Shown here one piece after another: positions 11,499-21,277 of a stretch of 64,000 nt of DNA (position 1 is the stretch's first letter; each line of letters begins with the position of its first letter). Origin of the DNA: Cryptomeria japonica (taxonomy: Eukaryota; Streptophyta; Pinopsida; Cupressales; Cupressaceae); the NCBI RefSeq assembly GCF_030272615.1, contig NC_081409.1, positions 531,064,291 through 531,128,290 on the forward strand. The letters run 5' to 3'. The notes under the pieces were generated by a model, which was given only the letters and a program-made list of their open reading frames with translations, did no database searches and was not told the origin of the DNA. Position numbers and translations under genes: made by a program.

Positions 11499-13573
11499 GA
11501 GACAATGCGATTTTAAGCATTGTTTCAAAGAACAATAATGAAAATGCCCCAGACAATGACAATGACATATGCATGCCCCCTCGAGGAATTGGCCGGAAAC
11601 ATCCAGAAAAGAGGCCAATTGATCGATAAGAATGATAGGAGACGATAGGATCGAACGGACTGCCAAGACTGATGGAAGAAATGTTAGTAAGAAGAAATTA
11701 GATAGAGGATAGTTAGAGATGAAGAAAAACTTGCTTTCAGTAATGCACTTTGTAGGTGAGAACCTTTATTTGATATGGCAAAATGGATGCGTAGCATCAT
11801 GGCATTGAAGGCCAGAACTGAAATGCAAACCTTTTTGCAAAAGACAGACACATCGCAGACAAACAACAATCACAACAAAAAGGAAAAGGACCATGAACCA
11901 TCCCGGTCACTCTAAATCACTCAGTGACATCATCGAGCAACATAGGAACATGATCGAAGCCAAAGATAAATCAGTAAAAAGATAAGATGCACAAATTCCA
12001 ACAAATCAAACAAACATCTTGATCTTCATTGTCAAAAGTTGAAAGTGCTGATAGGACGATCATGTTCTCTGATTTCAGGACATGCGGTACCCCATCTAAG
12101 ACAGGGCACAGTCTGGTTTCTAGTATACCACACCCTGTATAAGACCCATGATAATGTGCCAAGGATGAATTGATTTTGAGGTTGATTGATATGACAAGTG
12201 CGATCAGTTTGAATGTCTGGTTTGAGTAACAAGTTCATCTGTTAATGCGTGATTTTATTAAAGCACAATGTTGGATTGTGTGTCCTTGGTTGTATGCGCA
12301 ATGATTTGTCTAATTCACAAAGGGATTATTTATTGCAAAATGCTTGTTTTTGGATTTTAATGTTTTTGAAATGTTTTTGTGTTCATTTTTTTTAGGACTT
12401 TTTATGATTTTTAGGGATTTTCCTTTTTTCAATTTTTAGATATTTTTTTCAGGACTTTATTCGATTTTTTTGCTTGAAGATTTTTTCAGGACTTTTTAAA
12501 ATGTTTTTTGAGATTTGTTCAGGACGTTTTTAAATTTTTTAGAGATTTTTTTCAGGACATTATTTGATTTTTATGAGATTTTTTTCAGAACATTTTTCAA
12601 TTTTTATTGAATTTTTGCCCCCAGTGTCTAGCAAGGCAAGGAATATGACAGGTGAATAAATAGGCTTGCTGAAATGATGGTGGATAGAGGGAAGACAAAG
12701 GCTTTTTATCAGGGAGACAATACGGATGCAATTTCCAAGGGCTATTGTGTGATGGGACAAGAGACTGGATATGACAATGTAAAGCAGTGACATGGCATGA
12801 GGGACATGTCAAGAGGTTTTTGTAACCTTGTTTAAATTTTGCGTCCTTATGTCAGATCAAGATCAAGGAATGAAAAAGAGTGTATGGATAGTGATAAGAT
12901 ATGGATAGGATAAGAAAGACCAAGAATGGATAAGGGACATGGACTGAAGGTCGGGATAGGATACGGGATAGTGGCAGAAAGTTACAATAAGCTAGGGAAT
13001 ATGGATGAAAGGTTGTAATAAGCAAATGGATAAATGACCAAAAGCTATGATAGACTAAAAGCTGCAAACAAGATGCGTGATGCTCATGACGATCCTTAGC
13101 CTTGTCAAGATCAAAGGTGGAAAGAGGAAATGGACCTAAGGGACAATAGGATATGAATGGTAATGACATGGTATGATAGGATAATGAAGGGCAATAGGAT
13201 ATGGAGGAAACCTGCCCCCAAGTGTGGTGTGCAAGAAGTTCATAAATTACGCATGATGCCTGTTTGCCAGGTTTTCATTATGGTACTTGCCCAAGGCGCC
13301 TGTGTGCCAGGTTTTCACCAGAGGACGAATTATTTTTTCTTTACTTTTTTCTTTTGTCTTTTTTTTCACTTTTTTTTTTTAATTTTGTATTTTGACTTTT
13401 TCAATAGAAGATGGACACATGATAGGGGATGGAAGAAGGACTCAAGTGTCTTTTTTTTTTGGATAGTAGCCTTGAAAAAAAAAAAAAAAAAATGGACCAT
13501 GACCTTTGAAAGTATGCTCAAAGACGTTGGTAGGATAAGGACATGGAAAATGAGATGAAACTAAGGCAAGGAT
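11499..13573 (-). other. 3' non-coding interior of the non-autonomous element
   Basis: About 2 kb downstream of the ORF shows no coding frame. It holds long T-rich stretches on the plus strand (12340-12610 and 13326-13500, A-rich on the element strand) and the duplicated motif at 13258-13317. A tandem-like series of CAGGACTTTTT units runs near 12450-12570. Confidence 0.6.
13258..13317 (-). repeat. Duplicated TGAAAACCTGGCAAACAGGC motif downstream of the ORF
   Basis: On the element strand TGAAAACCTGGCACACAGGC (13317-13298) is followed by TGAAAACCTGGCAAACAGGC (13277-13258). An A-rich tract precedes them. The Tat element has the same pair, in the same orientation, after its integrase (52363-52440). 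This looks like a conserved cis element or relic shared by the two families. Confidence 0.8.
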
Positions 13574-16507
13574 TTATGCAAAGGATTGGATGGAAGGATG
13601 GAAAATATGCATTGGATAATGGGTAGGGTATTGGAAGAATTGGGCTTGAGCGGATGGAAATGAAGGCAAGATCGACATTGGCACACACCTTGAGGGGTGA
13701 TGGACTGATGGAGGAAGAGTGGGTTTCAGATTGTGAGATTTTGAGGAAGGAAAGGCTATGGATTTTGGGACATAAGGGCCCAAAATGGATGAAGAAGGTG
13801 ATGGAGGAACAAATTTGAGAGGGTTGGATGGAGGAATAGCAACTTTGGATGCCAAGTTGGATGTTTCTTTAGGATTTTGTGCTTTAAGGAGCCGCTTAGG
13901 GATCCACATGGTTTTTGATTTTTCATGCTTTTGTGGTTCCTTGGAGTGCATTGCTTGCACAAGGGATTTAGGAACCCATATATATTTTGACTTTGCTTTA
14001 TTTTGCTCAGTGGGCCTTTGTGGCCTTTTGGATATTTCTTTTTCTTTATAGATCACATTGTTCTTTGTTTTGACATGTCGATTATATTGGACATGTTGAT
14101 CCTTGAATACATGTGGATTTCTAGACTTATGATGCTTATACTTGGCATCCAAATTGCTTGGAAGAGGGAATGAATGTCGGTGTGGATGGGAATGATATGG
14201 AGGCATGTGGGATGGATGGAAGGTTCTCCAAGATGTGTGCCTTTGCTGATGTTGCATAGGAGATGGAGGGATATAGGGACCTAGAATGGATGGAAGCGAT
14301 GATGGGGAAGGTGGACATTTCGATTTTGACTTTGAAGGGATACCAACACCTTGAGTGTGAGCTCTGTAGCCATGACCATTAGTATATTCTTTGATATGAA
14401 GGGGTTCTTTCTCATGAAGGTCTACTCCTTTGCCTTTATGAATATCTTGACTTGTAGGATACTCTTTTCTTTGGGAAGAAGACACGAGTCCATTATGAGG
14501 TGGATATGATATGAGAGAAATAATGAGATCTTGAAGTGGATTGGATTGCACCAAAGTGGAAGAACCCATTATGCATGTCGAGGGTTCATGAACATCTTGC
14601 ACTGACACGTTAGAATCATGAGGGGGATTAGGATCATGAGAGGGACTAGGATTGTATAGTGGACATGGTTCAATGATAGGCTCTTCAAGAGATGGAATGG
14701 GAGAAATAATGGGATCATCAAAAGAAATGTGATCTTGGAGTGTATATGGAGCATTAAGACAAGGAGATGGACGAACAAAAGGATCTTGTGGAGGATTTAA
14801 AGGAATAATTTGATCTTGACAAGGAGGAAGATCATTGGAATCCCCTTCAAAGGTGTTTTTCTCTTGACTTTCAATGGGATCATCGGAAAGGATGGAAGGG
14901 ATATCTTGATCTTTCTTAGGAAGTGGAATGTCAATGGGATTTGAAAGGACATTGTGTTCATGAAATGGAAGGGGATCATTTGGGATTGGATGGACTAGGA
15001 TATCTTGATCTTTCTCAGGGAATGGAGTGTCAATAGGATTTGAAAGGACATTTTTTTCATGAAATGGAAGGGGATCCTTTGGGATTGGATGGACTGGGAT
15101 ATCTTGATCTTGCTCAGGGAATGGAGTGTCAATAGGACTTTGGATAGGATGGACAAGAATAAGGGAATCATCGTGAGTGTCCGGGAACATGGGATCTTGG
15201 TCAACAATTGGATGGGATGATAAGGTTTCAAGATCTTGATCTTGATTTTCTTTAGCACTCATTTCTTCATGCTCTAAATTATCCTCTTGACATGGGGTTG
15301 GACTTTGGATATGCATGGAGGATTCTGGCAAGGGCTGAATATTTTGGCATGAAGGAAATGCACTTTGAACATTTGTGATGGATTCCGGCAAGGAATCAAT
15401 GCTTGAACATGAGGAAGAGGGACTTTGAATGGGGTCCTCTAAAATAGGTAATGGCAATAAAGTGCATGGTGGCATTGGGTCTTGTATTTCTGAAACATGA
15501 CAAGGATGTGCATCATGAATTGGATTATCTTGGCAATCAATTATGGATAGCCCTTGGGTAATTGCATCCTTGGGCGTATTGTCTGATGAGGACAATATAG
15601 AAGGTTCTTGTGAAACTTCTAAAGGTGTAGGGATAGATGCCATTGGAGAGTCAATTTGTTTGCGAGGGAATGAGGCATTGCTAGACATAAGTGTATTATC
15701 TTGATCTTCCTCAAAGAACTCACTTGGTAATTTTCTTAAGAGCATTGCAATAAAGCCACCTTTCTTTTGAGGTTTTGATATAGTTGTATTTGGAATTTGA
15801 ACTTGTTTGGCAAGAATTTGGTTCTGATTTGATGTCATGTTTTGATATTGGACTAGATGTTGATCAAATTGGTTTGACATGTTCAAAATTTGGCTTGGTG
15901 CATGTTGCAAGTTTTGTTTTTGAATGTTTGGTTGTTGTTGTTGACATTGATATTCCACCATTGGTTGAATCATTTGTTGACATTGTATAGTTGGTTGGAC
16001 ATATTGTTGAAATTGAACCATAGGTTGTATTGGTTGAATATGTTGGACAATTGGTTGAACCATTGGTTGTGATGGTTGAAAATCTGATTGATAGTAAACA
16101 CCTTCTTGTTCTTGTTGTGGAGGCACATAATGTTGAAATTGATGTTGTCTCTTTTCTTGAAATTGTTTCATCATCTCTATTTGGGAGAGGAGAGCTGGTA
16201 TGTCTGATCGTTCAAGAAGAGATCTTACATCAATTGGCTCAATCTTTGGATTTTGACCTGGAAATTTTTGAAACACTTTGGACATTTGTGATCTATTCTT
16301 CTCAATGTTTTTCACTCTTTGTTCCAATATCTCCTCTTCTTGAGCTAGTTTCTCCTCTAGTTTTTGTATTTGGAGACTTGTTTCATCACAAAAAGTTTGA
16401 TCGATATTGCCTTGTTGTGGGGTTGGATATAATTGTGATTGCATTGTCGGTTGATATGTCAAACTTTGTTGCATCATTGGTGCTTGGAACCTTGTTTCAA
16501 TAGACAT
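13574..16507 (-). CDS. 977-residue Q/P-rich protein of the non-autonomous LTR element, function unknown
   Basis: This is one uninterrupted frame of 977 residues. The first ATG is at 16507; the frame is open six codons further back but without an ATG. The N-terminus is glutamine-rich with a coiled coil (LEEKLAQEEEILEQRVKNIE, about residues 50-80). The centre is rich in P, S, D and H and contains three 33-residue repeats (99 bp each, at about 14890-15190) with core VHPIPKDPLPFHE. The C-terminus is basic and P/S-rich with a duplicated IWVPKSLVQA/MWIPKRLLKA motif. No CCHC knuckle, protease, RT or integrase is visible. It may serve as a Gag-like structural protein, but that is inference. It is open despite low complexity, so decay is recent or selection acts. 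Confidence 0.7.
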   Translation of the reverse strand: MSIETRFQAPMMQQSLTYQPTMQSQLYPTPQQGNIDQTFCDETSLQIQKLEEKLAQEEEILEQRVKNIEKNRSQMSKVFQKFPGQNPKIEPIDVRSLLERSDIPALLSQIEMMKQFQEKRQHQFQHYVPPQQEQEGVYYQSDFQPSQPMVQPIVQHIQPIQPMVQFQQYVQPTIQCQQMIQPMVEYQCQQQQPNIQKQNLQHAPSQILNMSNQFDQHLVQYQNMTSNQNQILAKQVQIPNTTISKPQKKGGFIAMLLRKLPSEFFEEDQDNTLMSSNASFPRKQIDSPMASIPTPLEVSQEPSILSSSDNTPKDAITQGLSIIDCQDNPIHDAHPCHVSEIQDPMPPCTLLPLPILEDPIQSPSSSCSSIDSLPESITNVQSAFPSCQNIQPLPESSMHIQSPTPCQEDNLEHEEMSAKENQDQDLETLSSHPIVDQDPMFPDTHDDSLILVHPIQSPIDTPFPEQDQDIPVHPIPKDPLPFHEKNVLSNPIDTPFPEKDQDILVHPIPNDPLPFHEHNVLSNPIDIPLPKKDQDIPSILSDDPIESQEKNTFEGDSNDLPPCQDQIIPLNPPQDPFVRPSPCLNAPYTLQDHISFDDPIISPIPSLEEPIIEPCPLYNPSPSHDPNPPHDSNVSVQDVHEPSTCIMGSSTLVQSNPLQDLIISLISYPPHNGLVSSSQRKEYPTSQDIHKGKGVDLHEKEPLHIKEYTNGHGYRAHTQGVGIPSKSKSKCPPSPSSLPSILGPYIPPSPMQHQQRHTSWRTFHPSHMPPYHSHPHRHSFPLPSNLDAKYKHHKSRNPHVFKDQHVQYNRHVKTKNNVIYKEKEISKRPQRPTEQNKAKSKYIWVPKSLVQAMHSKEPQKHEKSKTMWIPKRLLKAQNPKETSNLASKVAIPPSNPLKFVPPSPSSSILGPYVPKSIAFPSSKSHNLKPTLPPSVHHPSRCVPMSILPSFPSAQAQFFQYPTHYPMHIFHPSIQSFA
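14890..15190 (-). repeat. Three tandem 99-bp (33-codon) repeats within the 977-codon ORF
   Basis: ATATCTTGATC recurs at 14901, 15000 and 15099, an exact 99-bp period that keeps the frame. Each unit encodes a D/P-rich segment ending in a DQDI-type motif. The copies differ at a few bases. Confidence 0.85.
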
Positions 16508-18585
16508 GTCACTATGCAAATGCAATATTTTTTGGAATTTTTCAAGGATAATGTATGATATGCAACTAAATGCAAACTAAATAGATGAAAATGCAATCTA
16601 TGGCAAGAGTGCAATCTATGTTTTTGGTTGTTTTTCAAAATTTTGACAAACTTTTTGGAATGCAAATCTAAAAGAGACCCTTCGGAAATTGAAATGACGT
16701 CTAGACCTCAAAGGACAAAAGGACCAAGTGACAAAAGGACAAAATGACAAAGTCTCCCCTATATGCTTGGATACTAAGCTAGTTTTGACCAAATGATATT
16801 GATGACAAAAAGACAAAAGGCTTGATAAGGTCTAGACTTCTTAACAATGACTTAGGGTTTATCAAAGATTTGGATTACTCAAGTATGACAAGACCTAGTT
16901 TTTGACACTATATGCAAAGGGACAATTAATATGCAAGTGACCCTAATATGATATGATAATGACCCAAGCTTAATGAAGAGACCTAGGGTATGCAATGTAT
17001 GACAATGGTATGACTTTAATGCAAGAGGACATATGCAAATGGATGACTCTTATTGATATGCGAAAGGAGTATGACTTAGGTGAAAACCTAACCTTGGTAC
17101 TTGACAATGACTTTTGCAAAATGCAACCTAGGATGAACCTAAATGTAAGTAACATGCTTGTTGAGACAAGATTTTGAACTATATTTGACAACCATGTTTG
17201 AAAGTGTGTTTTGAAGATTTGTTGGACCTTTGTTGGATGAATGTCTCTTGTGTTTAATCTTATGTTTTGAATCAATTTGTTTTTGCTTTTGAAATGGGAT
17301 GCAATTCAACTTTTGACAAGCAAAGAATACAAGATATTGCAACTTAGACTCAAGACAATCATGCTCATTTCCACATTTCTTATGGTAGGCAAAGACATTA
17401 GGTACTTGAGAGGTAGACTCATTATGGGATTTAAGGAGAATACATAGATGCTTGACCCCACGGGCTCCCCTCCACGGCACTCACTTCTCAGGGCAGCCAA
17501 GCATCAGTCCCCATGGAAATCTCCCCATGACGAACTTAGTATCTCTTCCAAGTATCCGAATTTGTCCTTCTCAAGCAACTAGAAGGGTTTTTTGGCCTCT
17601 AAAAACAAGGTGTTTAGTAAGGATTTCTGTTAAGCGTTACTCCTTGATGTCACGCAAGCGTGATTGAGACATTAAGCCCATCAAGATACCAAACAAATGT
17701 AGTTGCGCAAGCATGATTTAGACCAAGAGGCCCTACTTAGATGTTGATATGAGAAAGAGTTCAAGGGTCATCACTTCCCAAGTAACTGCAATTCCCACGT
17801 AACCCTTCCTTCAAAGCTTTCGCTCATCAGGTATTTGTTTATAGTGAGTTAGAATGCCAAGGAATTCTAGCCGTACTCACTTTGGGTCATTCCCTTCTCA
17901 CGATTATCACTTGCTTGCAAAAGAAAAGTGGTTGGGAAGGCAAGCCCTCTAAAGGAGACACACAATCAAAGACATGAGCATGGTATCGAAGATCTAGATT
18001 TCTGATCACCCTAAGAAGGATGAGAGCATACTCTCCTACTCCAATGTCACACTCAACAATCAAAGCAAAAACATGCTCATTCCAACCTATTAGAAATCAC
18101 TAGGTGCCTAAAACATTTAAAGACAAACACTAAGTTTAGTTGTTTCTCCAAGGCAACCTGCAAAACCCAAGTTAGAAGTTTGATTTCTTGTCTTTGACTA
18201 TCGATTTTGCAAAACACATGTTAGTAGTTTGATTTATTGTCTTTTCCATGCGTATGCCAAGATTCTGCACAGATAATTAGTACCAAAATCCAAAGCACAG
18301 AAAATAGAATGCAAAAACTAAACCAATTTCAAGTAAAACACTACATTTTTACCCCTATTCTGGACTTTACACAGGCACAGAACCCATGACATAGGTGTAG
18401 AACCCATGACACAAGCGCAGAATGTCTTTAACATAAGCACAGAATGCTCAATACAGGCGCAAGTTGCTTAACACAGGCGCAAAAGTCTCCAGAAAACCCT
18501 GCACAACCCTGTTTTTGGGTTTTTTGGCCTGCAAATCAACTTGAAAGCACTCAAAACACCATAAAGAGGTTAGAAGGTTAGTGTT
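16508..18585 (-). other. 5' leader of the non-autonomous element
   Basis: About 2 kb between the primer site and the ORF shows no supported gene. A series of degenerate ACACAGGCGCAGAA-type repeats lies at about 18365-18490. Many short frames occur but none carries a motif. It may hold packaging signals, as such leaders do in known elements. Confidence 0.55.
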
Positions 18586-18603
18586 CACATCAGGTTCACC
18601 AAC
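18586..18603 (-). other. Candidate primer binding site of the non-autonomous element
   Basis: On the minus strand GTTGGTGAACCTGATGTG starts three bases inside the right LTR. The TGG start fits a tRNA 3' CCA. I cannot name the tRNA from the sequence alone. It differs from the Tat site TGGCGCCCACCG. Confidence 0.6.
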
Positions 18604-18606
18604 TAA

Positions 18607-19909
18607 TGTACATTAGGAAATAGGAGATCATCACAAACAAGTCAAAACACTAATCATAGCCCAATCACGAAAGCTTAAAAGTAATGATCTATCCTAAAAC
18701 ACATTCAATAGAGACATAAAGATAAAACATTCAAAAGTAAATACTATGCAAACCATATGCAAATCTGAATGCTTCCTTCATGCGGCTCCATTGTTCTTCT
18801 TTCCTCTTCAAATGGTTTGGTTGTGGATCTCACCTACAAGCACACACACATAATTGAAAGCAAGTAGACAAGATTATTGATCAAGAGTACTAGAAATGTG
18901 ATTGACTAGAAATTCGATAGTCTTATTACCAATTAAGAATCAAGGGATTTGATTGAAGAAATTCATCCAATTTATAGAAGAATTGGAGAGATGACAAGAT
19001 TAGCACGATTCAATTCAAATGGAAATTGCAAATCAATTATGTCAATTATGACAAATTATGACAAATTATGCACTTTCTATGCAAAATTTGTTGATTGATA
19101 ATTTATGACAAATTATGACAAACTTCTATGTCAAAAATTGATTGATTGTCAATTATGACAAATTATGACAAATTTCTATGTCATTTCCATGAATTTAGGA
19201 GAGAAATAGGAGGAAATTGAAATTAGGAATTTAGAAAATTAGAAAATTAAGTTAGAAATGATGACTTGGAAATTAGGAAATTGATGCAAATTAGGTAAAT
19301 TAATTAATAATTTCTCATTCATTAATTAATTTACAAAAATAGGAGGAATTAATTAGCCAATTAAATAAACATTTAATTGTGACAAGAAGACTTAGGATAA
19401 ATAAATAAATTATTTAACCTAGAGGGAAAATGCCAAACAAGATTAAATGAATAAATCATAAAACCTTGGAAGATGAATTAGAAATGCAAAGACGACAATT
19501 AGGTCTTGACAAAGGATAATTGATATCGATTCGATCATGATTTTGGATTGATAAATGATTTGATTGATAAATGATTTGATTGAGATTGGTTGACAAAAAT
19601 CAATGACAAATTGACCAAATTGACATGATTGAAAAGGACAAGGATCGATGATGAATCGATCGCAATATGACAAGATTGACAAGGGCAAAGATCGACCAAA
19701 ATCATGATTGAAGATTGTTGCCGACAAGACCAAATTCGAAAGTGAGACAGATGAAGAATGTAGAAGAAAGACTCGATGCTCGCAAATGATAAAGACCAAG
19801 TGTGTAACATAGGAGAAATGTTAATGCGATGCAAAAAACTCTAAAATGAGGCAATGCGCAAATGTTAAAGTATGATTCCGCAAGCGTTGACCATTTTTAG
19901 GTGTCTACA
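18607..19909 (-). repeat. Non-autonomous element 5' LTR (right copy)
   Basis: This 1,303-bp copy matches 10182-11484 with about 13 substitutions, most of them transitions, and no net indel. Target copy GAGAT follows at 19910-19914. Confidence 0.93.
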
Positions 19910-19914
19910 GAGAT
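19910..19914. repeat. Right target-site duplication GAGAT
   Basis: An exact copy of 10177-10181, abutting the right LTR. Confidence 0.95.
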
Positions 19915-21150
19915 AATAAAGGAAACACATAAGGATTGGATAAAAAATTTGGGAGAGCATAGAGGATTCTTCACTTCACCAAAGATAAAGACCAATACTA
20001 TGGATACATCGGTTGAAGGGAAAGGTAAAGGAATTATGGGTACACGACCCTCAGTTTTGAAGAATATCAAGATAGTGGAAATTGAGCCAAATGCATAGAC
20101 AAATATAGAGGCATTGGTTAATGCATAGAACATTGTATAGGATATTAACATTGAGGACACTTGTCCTCCAGATACTAATGTACAAGTTGGGGATACTATT
20201 CCTAGAGAGGAACCGACAGTTGCACAGACTGCACCAAGTGGCAAAGCAACTGGTGCAAGTGAGGAGGAAATAAAGGATAAATCACCAGAGAAAATAGGGG
20301 AATCCGGTAGGGAACCAGTAGCTGACACATCATTATTGACAATTGACACTTCTCTAGTGAAAAAGAAAAACATCACAGAGATGAGTCCCACAGAACTGAT
20401 GATGATGGCTGCTCAAAAATTGATGAAGGAAGGAACCACAGACAAAGGGATTATAGATCAATCCATAACTATTTTGCACAAATTGGTCCTAGAATTTAAG
20501 ATTGAGAATGAAGCGAGCCCTTCCGGAAAGATTAAGATAATAACAGAACACATCTCTAAATATTTTCAATCATTACAACAGATCTCTAACCATCTAGCAC
20601 TTGAAAACTTTGGCTTAGAAAGCCACTTTTGATCAAATCATTGATAGAGAAAAGAAAAAGATTAAGGAGAAGTTAATTTTGATAGAAAATTATTTGAAAC
20701 AAAGTACTAATATATATAGGGTATGTTGCAATATAGAGATTCTTACAACAAAAGTGGATGAAAAGATAAAAGAGGTACAAGACAAAATTGCTAATATTGC
20801 TAACTCTTTTGATGGACTAATTTCACTAACCATGTCTATAGATGGAAAAGTTCTAACTTTGGAGAATCAAATTTTTGCTCTTGAAAAATAAATAGATAAG
20901 ATCATTCGGAGAGCCAGAAGTCTCAGAGGTTTGGTGAGTCCAAGATTGGATTCACTTGGTGTTCATAAGAGGGAATGCATGGATATACTTGGCAAGCCCA
21001 CACCAGCAAAAGTTAATGAGAAAGAATCATTTGCATATTTACTAAGTGGACTTGTATCTATCTCTGGCACAATCAAAACTTGTTGGGATACTTAGGTGGA
21101 GTTATTAGAGAAATCTTAGTCGAAAATCTTGAAATTAGTCAAGCTTCGAT
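19915..21150 (+). pseudogene. Copia-1 second sense ORF, 3' part (coiled-coil rich)
   Basis: The frame interrupted at 10181 continues here (IKETHKDWIKNLGEHRGFF) to 20632, with three TAG stops at about 20096-20140. After a shift it runs through 20679-20891 and on to about 21150 with further stops. The 20680-20890 segment (KVDEKIKEVQDKIANIANSF) is strongly heptad-like. This seems to be the C-terminus of the protein begun at 3528: PMD-like N-terminus, basic middle, helical tail. It has no enzyme motif. Confidence 0.55.
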
Positions 21151-21272
21151 AAGACATTTTTTTTTGGGAGATATTAAGTGTATAGTTATCATTCTTTCAC
21201 ATTTATTTTTACAATTTTTGGGCATTGATGTCAAAGGGGGAGTAGTATACATGTGAAAAATAATGAAGGGTT

Positions 21273-21277
21273 GCATA
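21273..21277. repeat. Left target-site duplication GCATA of the chromovirus
   Basis: GCATA directly precedes the 5' LTR and is repeated exactly at 36033-36037. Confidence 0.95.

Larger units (their letters stand above)
10182..19909 (-). mobile_element. Non-autonomous Gypsy-type LTR retrotransposon with one large ORF and no pol
   Basis: This 9,728-bp element is on the minus strand, nested in Copia-1. It has 1,303-bp LTRs, a perfect GAGAT target duplication, a purine tract next to the left LTR (11485-11498) and a candidate primer site next to the right LTR (18586-18603). The interior holds one long ORF (13574-16507, minus) and no RT, RNase H, integrase or protease. About 13 differences between the LTRs (about 1%) indicate a fairly recent insertion. 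U3 start, purine tract and a post-ORF motif resemble the Tat element at 40-58 kb, so it probably borrows enzymes from such elements. Confidence 0.9.

Noticed and set aside
13785-16503. Plus-strand frames opposite the 977-codon ORF
   Set aside because: They are shadows caused by biased composition; they lack motifs and are broken.
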